From Streptomyces paradoxus (GTDB lineage: Bacteria > Actinomycetota > Actinomycetes > Streptomycetales > Streptomycetaceae), in the NCBI RefSeq assembly GCF_014202475.1, contig NZ_JACHGV010000009.1:124001-188000 (forward strand): a DNA stretch of 64,000 nt, read 5' to 3'. Of this stretch, positions 35,895-47,906 are shown in pieces. A model generated the notes under the pieces. It did no database searches and was not told the origin of the DNA. It saw nothing but the letters and a program-made list of their open reading frames with translations. Made by a program: the position numbers and the translations under genes. Every line of letters begins with the position of its first letter. Within the stretch, counting starts at the first letter, position 1.

Positions 35895-37966
35895 GTCTCC
35901 TGCCCCCGTCGTTCGTCCGGGGCTCCCATCCTCACGGGTTCCCCACCGGGACCCATGGTGCCGGGTTCCTCTTCCATGATCTCGCCGGTCGCCGTGTTGA
36001 CGGCGGGTGCGGCCGGCGCCGAGCGGGCGAGGGCCACGGCGATCGTCTCGGCCGTCTTGCGGCCTATGCCGGGGACCTCGCAGATCTGGTCGATGGTGGC
36101 GGCCCGCAGTTTCTTCAACGAACCGAAGTGCTTCAGAAGTGCCTGCTTGCGGGTGTCCCCGAGGCCGGGGACGTCGTCCAGGGGGCTGGAGCGGAAGCGC
36201 TTGGACCGCTTGGTGCGCTGGTAGCTGATCGCGAACCTGTGGGCCTCGTCACGGACGCGCTGGAGCAGGTACAGGCCCTCGCTGGTGCGGGGCAGGACCA
36301 CCGGGTCGTCGTCGCCGGGCAGCCAGACCTCCTCCAGGCGCTTGGCGAGGCCGCACACGGCGATGTCGTCGATGCCGAGCTCGTCCATGGCGCGCCGGGC
36401 GGCCGCGACCTGCGGGGCGCCACCGTCGACGACCACGAGCTGGGGCGGGTAGGCGAACTTCTTGGGGCGGCCGTCGTCCTCGGTGAGGCCGGTCCCGACG
36501 ATCTCGCCGTTCCTGTCGATCTCAGGGGCCTCGGCGTTCTCCCCGTCGGTCCACTCGCCCGTCTTCTCCTTCTCGGCGAGATAGCGCCGGAAGCGGCGGG
36601 TGATCACCTCGTGCATCGAGCGGACGTCGTCCTGTCCAGCGAAGCCCTTGATCTGGAAGCGGCGGTACTCGCTCTTGCGGGCGAGCCCGTCCTCGAAGAC
36701 GACCATGGAGGCCACGACGTCGTCGCCCTGGAGGTGGGAGATGTCGTAGCACTCGATCCTGAGCGGGGCGCTGTCCAGGTCGAGCGCGTCGGCGATCTCC
36801 TCCAGGGCTCGCGAGCGCGTGGTCAGGTCGGAGGCCCGCTTGGTCTTGTGCAGCACGAGCGCCTGCTGGGCGTTGCGCTGCACGGTCTCCATGAGGGCCT
36901 TCTTGTCGCCGCGCTGCGGGATACGCAGGGAGACGCCCGAGCCGCGCCGCCCGGCCAGCCACTCCTGGACGGGCTCCACGGGGTCGGGCAGGGCCGGAAC
37001 CAGGACCTCCTTGGGGACGGCGTCACCCGTCTCCTCCCCGTACAGCTGCTGCAGGGCGTGCTCGACGAGGGCGCCGGTGGTGATCTCCTCCACCTTGTCG
37101 GTGACCCAGCCGCGCTGGCCGCGCACACGTCCGCCGCGCACGTGGAAGATCTGGACGGCCGCCTCCAGCTCGTCCTCCGCGACCGCGATCAGGTCGGCGT
37201 CGGTCGCGTCGGCGAGGACGACCGCGTTCTTCTCCATAGCCTTCTTCAAGGCCTCGATGTCGTCGCGCAGCCGGGCCGCCCGCTCGTACTCCATGTCCTC
37301 GGCCGCCTCGCCCATCTGCTTCTCCAGGCGGCGGATGTAGGTGTTCGTCCGGCCGGTCATGAAGTCGCAGAACTCGTCGGCCAGTTCGCGGTGCTCCTCG
37401 GCGGAGACCCGGTCGACGCAGGGGGCCGAGCACTTGCCGATGTAGCCGAGCAGGCAGGGGCGGCCGGTGCGGGCGGCGTTCTTGAAGACGCCGGCCGAGC
37501 ACGTGCGCACGGGGAAGACGCGCAGCAGCAGGTCGACCGTGTCCCGGATCGCCCACGCGTGCGCGTACGGCCCGAAGTAGCGGACTCCCTTCTTCTTGTG
37601 ACCGCGCATCACCTGCACGCGCGGGTACTCCTCGTTCATCGTCACCGCGAGGTAGGGGTAGCTCTTGTCGTCGCGGTACTTGACGTTGAACCGGGGGTCG
37701 TACTCCTTGATCCACGAGTACTCCAGCTGGAGCGCCTCGACCTCCGTGGACACCACCGTCCACTCCACGGACGCGGCCGTGGTGACCATGGAGCGGGTGC
37801 GCGGGTGCAGGCCCGCCAGGTCCTGGAAGTAGTTCGCCAGGCGCTGGCGCAGGCTCTTCGCCTTTCCGACGTAGATCACCCGGCGGTGCTCGTCACGGAA
37901 CCTGTAGACCCCCGGCGAGTCGGGGATCTCACCCGGTTTGGGGCGGTAGCTGGAGGGGTCGGCCAT
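35891..37966 (-). CDS. uvrC: Excinuclease ABC subunit C
   Basis: UvrC makes both incisions in nucleotide excision repair. The 691-residue protein has the GIY-YIG nuclease domain at the N-terminus (SPGVYRFRDEHRRVIYVGKA), the cysteine cluster CLLGYIGKCSAPC, a UVR motif near residue 205-240 for UvrB contact, an RNase-H-like second nuclease and tandem helix-hairpin-helix motifs near the end (DVPGLGDTRKQALLKHFG, then EVPGIGRKTAETIA). The ATG start is at 37966. It heads the conserved uvrC-rapZ-yvcK-whiA cluster. Confidence 0.97.
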   Translation of the reverse strand: MADPSSYRPKPGEIPDSPGVYRFRDEHRRVIYVGKAKSLRQRLANYFQDLAGLHPRTRSMVTTAASVEWTVVSTEVEALQLEYSWIKEYDPRFNVKYRDDKSYPYLAVTMNEEYPRVQVMRGHKKKGVRYFGPYAHAWAIRDTVDLLLRVFPVRTCSAGVFKNAARTGRPCLLGYIGKCSAPCVDRVSAEEHRELADEFCDFMTGRTNTYIRRLEKQMGEAAEDMEYERAARLRDDIEALKKAMEKNAVVLADATDADLIAVAEDELEAAVQIFHVRGGRVRGQRGWVTDKVEEITTGALVEHALQQLYGEETGDAVPKEVLVPALPDPVEPVQEWLAGRRGSGVSLRIPQRGDKKALMETVQRNAQQALVLHKTKRASDLTTRSRALEEIADALDLDSAPLRIECYDISHLQGDDVVASMVVFEDGLARKSEYRRFQIKGFAGQDDVRSMHEVITRRFRRYLAEKEKTGEWTDGENAEAPEIDRNGEIVGTGLTEDDGRPKKFAYPPQLVVVDGGAPQVAAARRAMDELGIDDIAVCGLAKRLEEVWLPGDDDPVVLPRTSEGLYLLQRVRDEAHRFAISYQRTKRSKRFRSSPLDDVPGLGDTRKQALLKHFGSLKKLRAATIDQICEVPGIGRKTAETIAVALARSAPAAPAVNTATGEIMEEEPGTMGPGGEPVRMGAPDERRGQET

Positions 37967-38220
37967 GTCTCACACCCTACTGGCGAGCACCGACAGTCCG
38001 GCGCGGCCGCGGGTCACGATCACGGCCCCGGCGGGGAGGCAGTTTCCAACGGCATGTCCCGCCCCGGGGTTACGGCCCCCCGGGAGCGGGAATGGGGCTC
38101 ACCCACGGGACACGGCGACGTCCGGCGGACGGAGTCCGTCCCGGTGCAGGCACAGGTTGTCGGTGCGGACCGTCGTTCCCGGTGCGGAGCGGACGGGCCA
38201 CGGGTCGGAGGGCTGCGCAC

Positions 38221-38382
38221 ATGAAGCAGATGCGGATCGAGAAAACCCGGCGGGCGGTCCGTGCCCGCCGGTACACGGACGAGCCGTTGGCGCTGCGCGA
38301 CGCCCTGGACCCGCGCGATCCCGACATCACGCGCGCCAAGCGCCTGGCCCTGCGGGAACAGGGCGGCAGCGACCGCTCCTAG
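38221..38382 (+). CDS. 53-residue basic hypothetical protein
   Basis: The ATG has GGAGGG about ten bases upstream. The product (MKQMRIEKTRRAVRARRYTD, ending LREQGGSDRS) is highly charged, with no membrane segment. The short frame followed at once by a perfect terminator argues that it is a real transcript unit. I do not recognise the family. Confidence 0.55.
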   Translation: MKQMRIEKTRRAVRARRYTDEPLALRDALDPRDPDITRAKRLALREQGGSDRS

Positions 38383-38397
38383 AAGCACACCTCCTAC

Positions 38398-38431
38398 GCG
38401 AACGCCCGGGGCGCACGCCCCGGGCGTTCGC
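38398..38431 (+). terminator. 15-bp perfect hairpin after the small basic gene
   Basis: Arms 38398-38412 and 38417-38431 are perfect complements with a GCAC loop. It starts 16 bases after the stop codon at 38380-38382. Confidence 0.88.
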
Positions 38432-38640
38432 ATGTCCGGACGGCGCCGGGGGGTGCGCGTACGTCACTGTCCGGCATCAGGTGTTGTCGGGACCAGGTCA
38501 ACACGCTTCAATGCGGGGGAACTCGGGCCCTGAACGACGGCGTACGCATGTGAAGACCTGCCCCGCGCCGGCGGGACGCACCCGGGCGGCCCGTGCGAAC
38601 GGTCTGACCAGCCGTCGCCGACTCACAGAGAGGCCCCTGC

Positions 38641-39588
38641 ATGTCGCACGCGACACAGCACGCGGACGTCGCCACCGCTGAACTGGACTCGGCCCTGCGG
38701 GGCGGCCCCTTCCACGTCGCCCTGCGGGCCGCGATCGCCGCCCGCGGACTGCCGTTGCAGCGCGTGCAGCACCATCTGTCCCGCCACGGGGTGAAGGTCG
38801 GCGTCACGAGCCTCAGTTACTGGCAGCAAGGGGCCAGGCGCCCGCAGCGCCCCGAGTCGCTGCGGGCCGTACGCGCGCTGGAGGAGATCCTGGAGCTTCC
38901 CGAGGAGTCCCTGATCCGGCTGCTCGCGGAGGCCGGGGAGAGCACGTACGGGCTGCGGTCCGCCGCCCGCTCCTATCGCTCCCTCGTCGAGGCGTCCGGG
39001 GTCCTGGACCAGTTGCTGGCCGAGCTGGACTGCCCGCCGGACGGGGGCCTGCACACCCTCGCCCACCACGAACGGCTCCGGATCGGGGCGCGGCGCGAGC
39101 TGGCGGAGCGCGAGTCGCACCACATCGTGCGCGCCCACCGGGACGGCATCGACCGGTTCGTGGCCGTCCACCACGGAGACCGGGGAGCCACGCCCGAGCG
39201 CATGCGGGTGCACGCCCTTGAGAACTGCCGTACCGGACGCGTCCGTTGGCACCGCGACACGGGAGTGCTCGCGGCCGAGCTGCTCTTCGACACCCGGCTG
39301 CGGGCCGGGGACACCTTCCTGTTCCGCTACGGCGTCGAGGACGGCACGGCGGGCGCGTCACGCGAGTACGTGCGCGGCTTCGACTCCCCCGGCGGCCAGT
39401 ACGCCCTCCAGGTGTGCTTCGACGCGGCGGCCCTGCCGGTGCGCTGCCACCGCTTCGCCCAGCACTCGGCGGCGGCGCCCCGCAGCGGATGCCAGGACCT
39501 GGCGCTGAGCGGCCGGCACCGGTCGGTCCACCTCGTCGAGCCACGGGTCAGGACGGGGTTCCTGGGGATCGGCTGGGACTGGGAGTAG
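38641..39588 (+). CDS. Hypothetical protein with an XRE-like N-terminus
   Basis: This 315-residue protein starts after a good charged N-terminus and has a helical region near residues 25-105 (ALRAAIAARGLPLQRVQHHL, then SLSYWQQGARRPQRPESL) that resembles a Cro/XRE helix-turn-helix. The rest is mixed alpha/beta with a HxxxD-like HIVRAHRDGIDRFVAVHHGD segment and ends FLGIGWDWE. It has no signal peptide. I recognise it only as a streptomycete conserved regulator-like protein. It could bind DNA, but this is inferred from the N-terminus only. Confidence 0.72.
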   Translation: MSHATQHADVATAELDSALRGGPFHVALRAAIAARGLPLQRVQHHLSRHGVKVGVTSLSYWQQGARRPQRPESLRAVRALEEILELPEESLIRLLAEAGESTYGLRSAARSYRSLVEASGVLDQLLAELDCPPDGGLHTLAHHERLRIGARRELAERESHHIVRAHRDGIDRFVAVHHGDRGATPERMRVHALENCRTGRVRWHRDTGVLAAELLFDTRLRAGDTFLFRYGVEDGTAGASREYVRGFDSPGGQYALQVCFDAAALPVRCHRFAQHSAAAPRSGCQDLALSGRHRSVHLVEPRVRTGFLGIGWDWE

Positions 39589-39639
39589 CGGAACCCCCAG
39601 CCTGTCCGGAGTCCCCTTCGCACGGGCGGTCCGGCCGGC

Positions 39640-39663
39640 GTAAGCGATTGCGCAAACGTTTAC
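39640..39663. promoter_or_regulatory. 24-bp palindromic operator before the LacI-family gene
   Basis: The 24-base site is symmetric at 20 of 24 positions, with the core TTGCGCAA and outer arms GTAA/TTAC. It overlaps a candidate -35 element (TTGCGC 39648-39653); a possible -10 (CTATAT) follows 18 bases later. LacI-family repressors bind such centrally CG-containing palindromes, so this is probably its own operator. Confidence 0.6.
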
Positions 39664-39716
39664 GTCCGGCGCTATATGCGATACCTTCCCCGCCGTAAGC
39701 GGAGGAGGGAGCGTTC

Positions 39717-40760
39717 ATGGCGACCATGGCCGACGTCGCGCGGAGCGCCGGTGTCTCCGTGGCGACGGTCTCGCACGTGCTGAACGGCACCCGGCCGGTG
39801 CTGCCGCACACCCGCCAGGCGGTCCTGGACGCCGTGGAGGAGCTCGGCTACACCCCGAACACCCTGGCCCGTTCCCTGGTGACGGCCCGCACCCGGTCCA
39901 TCGGGCTGGCGGTGTCGGCGATCAGCAACCCGTACTTCACGGAGATCCTCCAGGGCGTCGAGGCCGCCGCACTGGAGGCCGGTTACAGCCTGCTGATCGC
40001 CGATCCGCACGACGACCCGGAGCACGAGCGCAAGGTCGTCCAGCTGCTGCACGAGCGCCGGGTGGACGGCGTGATCGTCGCGCCCTCGGCCGATCCGCGC
40101 GGGCTGCTCGCCTACCTGGGGCGGCACGAGGTGCCGGCCGTCTTCCTGGACCGGCTGGTGGACGGGCCCGGGACGGACGGCGGTCCGCGCTTCGACCAGG
40201 TGTGCGCCGACAACGCCGAGCCGACGTCCCGGCTGGTCACCCATCTCGCCGGGCTCGGTCACCGGCGGATCGGGCTGATTGCGGGGCGGCCGGGGCTCAG
40301 TACCACGAGCGAGCGGATCACCGGCTACCGCAGCGGTCTCGCGTTCGCGGGGCTGCCGTACGACGGGCGGCTGCTGGTGCACGGCGATTCGGAGTCCGCC
40401 GGTGCCGAGCAGGCCACCGAGTCCCTGCTCTCCCTCGGCGTGCCGCCCACCGCGCTGGTCACCGGCAACAACGCCATGACCATCGGGGTACTGCGTGCCC
40501 TGGGCACGCACGGCCTGTCGGTGCCGGACGACATCGCCCTGTGCTGCTTCGACGACTTCGCGTGGGCGGACCTGTTCTCGCCCCGCCTCACCGCGATCGC
40601 ACAGCCCGGCAGGGACATCGGCGCCCGGGCCGTCCACGTGCTCCTGGAGCGTCTCGCCGAGCCGGACGGGCCCGCCCGGACCGTGCGGCTGCCCTGTGCC
40701 TTCGTCCACCGCACGTCGTGCGGCTGCCCCAGTACGTCCGAGGAAGGAACCCCGCCGTGA
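39717..40760 (+). CDS. LacI-family transcriptional regulator
   Basis: This 347-residue repressor has the N-terminal LacI helix-turn-helix (MADVARSAGVSVATVSHVLN) with the hinge region ELGYTPNTLARSLV, followed by the periplasmic-binding-like sugar domain (residues 60-340). The ATG has GGAGGAGGGA upstream. It overlaps the next gene, a PfkB sugar kinase, by GTGA, so it probably controls that kinase and itself through the palindrome at 39640-39663. The effector sugar is unknown. Confidence 0.95.
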   Translation: MATMADVARSAGVSVATVSHVLNGTRPVLPHTRQAVLDAVEELGYTPNTLARSLVTARTRSIGLAVSAISNPYFTEILQGVEAAALEAGYSLLIADPHDDPEHERKVVQLLHERRVDGVIVAPSADPRGLLAYLGRHEVPAVFLDRLVDGPGTDGGPRFDQVCADNAEPTSRLVTHLAGLGHRRIGLIAGRPGLSTTSERITGYRSGLAFAGLPYDGRLLVHGDSESAGAEQATESLLSLGVPPTALVTGNNAMTIGVLRALGTHGLSVPDDIALCCFDDFAWADLFSPRLTAIAQPGRDIGARAVHVLLERLAEPDGPARTVRLPCAFVHRTSCGCPSTSEEGTPP

Positions 40761-41665
40761 TCGTCGTCGCCGGTGAAGCCCTGATCGACCTGGTACCGCG
40801 GGGCACGGGTGCCCTGGCGGCGCTGCAGCCGGCGCTCGGCGGCGGCCCGTACAACACGGCCGTGGCGCTGGGCCGCCTCGGCTCCCCCGCCGCCTTCTGC
40901 TCCCGGGTGTCGTCCGACGCCTTCGGGGAGGCCCTGCTGGACCGGCTGCGCGAGACCGGGGTCGGCGTGTCCTCGGTGCAGCGGGGCACCGAGCCGACGA
41001 CCCTGGCCGTCGCCACGGTCGGCGCGGACGGCTCGGCGGCGTACTCCTTCTATGTCGACGGGACGGCGGACCGGCTGTTCGAGGCGCCCTCCGCGCTGCC
41101 CTCCGGGACCCGCGCGGTGTCGTTCGGCACCTGTTCGCTGGTGCTGGAGCCGGGGGCGAGCGCGTACGAGGAGCTGATGCGCCGGTCGGCCGCGCAGGGC
41201 ATGTTCACCGCGCTGGACCCGAACATCAGGGCCGGGCTGATCCCGGACGCGGACGCCTACCGGGCACGGTTCAAGAGCTGGCTGCCGTCGGTGTCGCTGC
41301 TGAAGCTGTCCGCGGAGGACGCCGAGTGGCTCGGGGGCACGCCCCGGGAGTGGCTGACGGCCGGTCCGGCGGCCGTGGTGATCACCCGGGGCGGTGACGG
41401 GCTGACCGCCTTCACCGCCGACGGCGGCGAGTACGCGGTGCCGGGCGAACGCGTGGAGGTCGTGGACACCATCGGCGCGGGCGACACGGTCAACGCGGCC
41501 CTGCTGCACGGGCTCGCGGTACGCGACGCCCTCAGCGCCCGGGCGCTGGCCGAGCTGGGCCCCGGCGGCTGGACGGAACTGCTGGGTTTCGCGGCCCGCG
41601 CGGCGGCGATCACCTGCTCCCGGGCCGGGGCGGAGCCGCCGTACGTGCACGAGCTGGAGGGCTGA
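40757..41665 (+). CDS. PfkB-family carbohydrate kinase
   Basis: This 302-residue ribokinase/fructokinase-type enzyme starts at GTG 40757, overlapping the LacI stop, with AGGAAGGA upstream. The N-terminal sugar-binding motif GGGPYNTAVALGRLG near residue 31 and the C-terminal DTIGAGDTVNAALLHG, with catalytic Asp, near 238 are intact. It phosphorylates a sugar such as fructose, but the substrate cannot be fixed from the sequence. No transporter gene is adjacent. Confidence 0.92.
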   Translation: MIVVAGEALIDLVPRGTGALAALQPALGGGPYNTAVALGRLGSPAAFCSRVSSDAFGEALLDRLRETGVGVSSVQRGTEPTTLAVATVGADGSAAYSFYVDGTADRLFEAPSALPSGTRAVSFGTCSLVLEPGASAYEELMRRSAAQGMFTALDPNIRAGLIPDADAYRARFKSWLPSVSLLKLSAEDAEWLGGTPREWLTAGPAAVVITRGGDGLTAFTADGGEYAVPGERVEVVDTIGAGDTVNAALLHGLAVRDALSARALAELGPGGWTELLGFAARAAAITCSRAGAEPPYVHELEG

Positions 41666-41708
41666 CCCGGGCAGGCGGCCCCACCAGCGGCCGGGGCGAG
41701 GGGCTCCG

Positions 41709-42575
41709 TCAGCCGGTCTCCCCCATCGCCACCGCCCGCAGGGCACCCGGGCGGCGGCCGTTCAGCCGGTCCAGGGCGGCTGCCGTGGCGTCGTCCGCGG
41801 GCAGGTGGATGACGAGCCGCTGCCCCTCGTCGGGAAGGGCGAGCGTCTCCTGCAGCAGCCGCAGGGAACCGGCCTCCGGGTGCTCGATGTGCTGGGAGCC
41901 CGTCCGCCGCGGCGCCATGGTCAGATCGGCGAACCGGTCGGTGAAGTCCGCGCCCGCCGTCACGGTCAGCTCGTCGGCCAGCTCGGCGAGGTACGGGTCC
42001 CGCAGGGGGACGCCGTGCCGGAGCCGGGCGACGAGGTCGTCGGCCACCCGGTCCCAGTCACGGTAGGCGCTGCGCGCCCGCTCGTCGGTGAACAGGTACC
42101 GGAGCAGATTGGGCCTCTCATCGTCCAGCAGGCCGAGGGGGCCGGCCAGCCGCTCGTACCCGGCCGTGTGGGCGAGGACGTCACCGATCCAGTTGATCAC
42201 CAGCGCGGGAGTCGGCTCCAGGCGGTCCAGCACGGCCCGTACGGTGGGGCGCGCCGCACGGCTGAGCGTCGGGGCGGCCGCACAGACCAGCGCGTCGCCG
42301 CTCGCCTCCTTGGTCAGGCGGCGCAGCAGCATCCGGTCGGTGAGCGAGAGGTTCAGGGCGTCCGCGAGGGAGCCGAGCACCTGGGCGGAGGGGTTGCGGT
42401 CGCGGCCCTGTTCCAGCCGGGTGAGGTACTCGACGCTGACGCCGGCGAGCGTGGCCAGTTCGGCGCGCCGCAGGCCGGGGGTACGGCGCCGGGGGCCCGT
42501 GGGCAGACCCGCCTCGGCCGGGGTGACGGCTTCGCGCCAGGTGCGCAGGAACGTGCCCAACTCGTTGTCGCTCAC
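41709..42575 (-). CDS. XRE-family regulator with MmyB-like ligand domain
   Basis: This 288-residue protein has an N-terminal Cro/C1 helix-turn-helix (RRAELATLAGVSVEYLTRLE, residues 35-55) and a C-terminal MmyB-like sensory domain that in related proteins binds a fatty acid or other ligand (residues 110-280). The GTG at 42575 is chosen because MSDNELGTFLRTWREAV is the family N-terminus; the frame is open much further upstream. It diverges from the yceI gene by about 100 bases, so it probably regulates yceI. Confidence 0.88.
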   Translation of the reverse strand: MSDNELGTFLRTWREAVTPAEAGLPTGPRRRTPGLRRAELATLAGVSVEYLTRLEQGRDRNPSAQVLGSLADALNLSLTDRMLLRRLTKEASGDALVCAAAPTLSRAARPTVRAVLDRLEPTPALVINWIGDVLAHTAGYERLAGPLGLLDDERPNLLRYLFTDERARSAYRDWDRVADDLVARLRHGVPLRDPYLAELADELTVTAGADFTDRFADLTMAPRRTGSQHIEHPEAGSLRLLQETLALPDEGQRLVIHLPADDATAAALDRLNGRRPGALRAVAMGETG

Positions 42576-42677
42576 CCGTCCGAACGTACAGGGCCCCGGG
42601 GCGTGGAGGGTGGCCCCGTCACTACCAGGCTCCGGCCGGTCTCCCTGCGCGGCCGCGCAGCCCCCAGGGTGGAGGGC

Positions 42678-43229
42678 ATGACGAATGACACCGCCATCAC
42701 CGCCCTGCCGCTGGCCCCCGGTCAGTGGGCCCTCGACCCGTTCCACTCCTCCGTGAACTTCACCATCCGGCACCTGGGCATCGCCAAGGTGCGGGGGCGC
42801 TTCGAGCGGCTGGAGGCCGACCTGTTCGTCGGTGAGCGGATCGAGGACGTGCGTGTCTCCGCGACCGTCGACCTGGCCTCGGTCGACACCGGCAACGCCG
42901 ACCGGGACGCGCACGTGCGGGCCTCCGACCTGCTGCACGTGGAGAAGCGCCCGACGATGACGTACCGCTCGACGAGGGTGTCGGGCGAGGGCGAGGACTG
43001 GACCATGGAGGGTGAGCTGACCATCGGCGACGTGACCCGCCCGGTGTCGTTCGCCGTGGAGTTCGGCGGGCTGGTCGATGTGCCCATGGACGGCAGCCGG
43101 CACGCCGGGTTCGAGGCGACGGGCGAGATCCGGCGCGGCGACTTCGGGCTGGACTTCGCCCCCGGTCTGCTCGGCGAAGTGGTCAAGATCCAGCTCGACA
43201 TGCAGTTCGTGGAGCCGAAGGGCGCCTGA
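42678..43229 (+). CDS. YceI-family protein
   Basis: This 183-residue lipocalin-like beta-barrel protein is of a family that binds isoprenoids and other lipids. Visible blocks are WALDPFHSSVNFTIRHLGI near the N-terminus, DRDAHVRASDLLHVEKRPTM and GDVTRPVSFAVEFGG. No signal peptide is present, so it is cytosolic. The ATG has GGTGGAGGG upstream. A regulator gene is divergently placed. Confidence 0.93.
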   Translation: MTNDTAITALPLAPGQWALDPFHSSVNFTIRHLGIAKVRGRFERLEADLFVGERIEDVRVSATVDLASVDTGNADRDAHVRASDLLHVEKRPTMTYRSTRVSGEGEDWTMEGELTIGDVTRPVSFAVEFGGLVDVPMDGSRHAGFEATGEIRRGDFGLDFAPGLLGEVVKIQLDMQFVEPKGA

Positions 43230-43242
43230 CCCGCACACCGAA

Positions 43243-43284
43243 CGCGCCGTGCCCCACAGGACGTTGCCTGTGGGGCACGGCGCG
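43243..43284. terminator. 18-bp perfect hairpin, bidirectional terminator
   Basis: Arms 43243-43260 and 43267-43284 are perfect complements around ACGTTG. It lies between the stops of yceI and uvrA, which converge, and can end both. Confidence 0.92.
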
Positions 43285-43298
43285 TGGAGCGGAAGACC

Positions 43299-46325
<3,027 letters not shown>

Positions 46326-46547
46326 GCCGGTCCGCACCTTTCTTGAGAGAAGTGACAGGGGCGGGGCCCCCGTCTTTCTCAGACTAGGGGGAGCCACTGA
46401 CAACGCCGGACGGATTCACGGGTTGCCAACAAACCCCGGCTCTCCAGCATGCCCGACGCCACGTCCGACCATATAGCACGTGCTTTCGATTATCGGCACT
46501 GCTTCACCACCTTCACCCGAAGGAGTGGCGGAGCTAAGGTCAGCACC

Positions 46548-47240
46548 ATGATTGATCACGCTCATGACCTGGTGTCTGTACGGGACGCGACGGAGCGGCT
46601 GCTGACCGCAGTCGGCAATCTGGACAACGCCTCTGTGACGCAGCCGTCACGGCTGCCCGGCTGGAGCCGCGGCCATGTCCTGGCCCACCTGGCGCGCAAC
46701 GCGGACGCCCTCGTGAACGTGCTCGAAGGGCGCCCCATGTACGTCTCCGGCGAGGCCCGGGACACCGACATCGAGCGGGACGCCCCCCGTGCCCTCGACG
46801 TCCAGCTCGCCGACCTGCGCGAGAGCGCGGCCCGCTTCCAGGAGGCCGGGGACGCCCCCGCGGACTGGTCGCGCACGGTGGAGCTGCGCAACGGGGTCAC
46901 GGACTCCGCGTCCCGGGTGCCGTTCCGGCGGTGGGTGGAGGTGGAACTGCACCACGTGGACCTGGGGATCGGATACGAGCTGGAGGATCTGCCGGCGGAG
47001 TTCACCGAGCGGGAGATCGGCTTCCTCGCCGACCGGTTCTCCGGGCATCCCGACGTACCGGCCACCCGCGTCACGGACGGCACGCGCGCGTGGAGCACCG
47101 GGCGGCAGCCGGGCGGGCAGGCGCCCGAGGTCACCGTCACGGGCCCTCCGGCCGACCTGCTCGGCTGGCTCGCCGGCCGCCGCGACGGATCCGCGCTGGC
47201 CTCGGCCGGCGGCCCGCTTCCGGCGCTGCCGCCGCTATAG
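46548..47240 (+). CDS. Mycothiol-dependent maleylpyruvate isomerase-like protein
   Basis: This 230-residue DinB/MDMPI-type protein has the metal-binding pattern LPGWSRGHVLAHLARNADAL near residue 37 and a second block VEVELHHVDLGIGYE near 130. The family uses mycothiol, a thiol cofactor of actinobacteria. The ATG at 46548 (MIDHAHDLVSVRD) is chosen; an upstream frame to 46449 has weak support. The next gene, a metallo-beta-lactamase-fold hydrolase, starts 9 bases downstream, which suggests a paired role in thiol-conjugate chemistry. The substrate is unknown. Confidence 0.85.
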   Translation: MIDHAHDLVSVRDATERLLTAVGNLDNASVTQPSRLPGWSRGHVLAHLARNADALVNVLEGRPMYVSGEARDTDIERDAPRALDVQLADLRESAARFQEAGDAPADWSRTVELRNGVTDSASRVPFRRWVEVELHHVDLGIGYELEDLPAEFTEREIGFLADRFSGHPDVPATRVTDGTRAWSTGRQPGGQAPEVTVTGPPADLLGWLAGRRDGSALASAGGPLPALPPL

Positions 47241-47249
47241 GCTGGCGAC

Positions 47250-47906
47250 ATGACGTACAGCGGAGAGGTGACGGTCGGCGGACCGGCCGATGTGCACGAG
47301 CTCAAGGACCTGATGATCACCAAGATTGCGGTGGGTCCGATGAACAACAACGCCTATCTGCTGCGCTGCCGGGCCACGGACGAGCAATTGCTCATCGACG
47401 CCGCGAACGAGGCGGACACGCTGCTCGGCATGATCGGTGGCGACGGCATCGCGTCCGTCGTCACCACCCACCGGCACGGCGACCACTGGCAGGCGCTCGC
47501 CGAAGTGGTGGCAGCCACCGGCGCCCGCACCTACGCGGGCCGGGAGGACGCCGAGGGCATCCCCGTACGGACCGACGTACCGGTCGACGACGGCGACACC
47601 ATCCGGGTGGGGCGCGTGGAACTCACCGCGCGCCATCTGGTCGGGCACACGCCCGGTTCGATCGCCCTCGTCTACGACGACCCGCACGGGCATCCCCATG
47701 TGTTCACCGGGGACTGCCTGTTCCCCGGCGGTGTGGGCAACACCAACAAGGACCCCGAGGCGTTCGCCAGTCTCCTCCACGACGTCGAGACCAAGATCTT
47801 CGATGCCCTCCCGGACGAGACCTGGGTCTACCCGGGGCACGGCAACGACACGAGCCTGGGCGCGGAGCGCCCGCACCTGCCGGAGTGGCACGCGCGCGGG
47901 TGGTGA
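47250..47906 (+). CDS. Metallo-beta-lactamase-fold hydrolase (glyoxalase II type)
   Basis: This 218-residue hydrolase has the two-zinc motif THRHGDHWQAL (HxHxDH) near residue 72, further ligands in HLVGHTPGS and FTGDCLFPGG, and a final His in WVYPGHGNDT. The pattern matches glyoxalase II and related thioester hydrolases. It lies directly after the mycothiol-dependent isomerase-like gene, so a mycothiol-thioester substrate is a reasonable inference. The ATG is at 47250. Confidence 0.9.
   Translation: MTYSGEVTVGGPADVHELKDLMITKIAVGPMNNNAYLLRCRATDEQLLIDAANEADTLLGMIGGDGIASVVTTHRHGDHWQALAEVVAATGARTYAGREDAEGIPVRTDVPVDDGDTIRVGRVELTARHLVGHTPGSIALVYDDPHGHPHVFTGDCLFPGGVGNTNKDPEAFASLLHDVETKIFDALPDETWVYPGHGNDTSLGAERPHLPEWHARGW

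Noticed and set aside
46326..46547. LexA (SOS) box upstream of uvrA
   Set aside because: No GAAC-N4-GTTC type sequence was found in the region, nor in the uvrB leader at 61896-61935.
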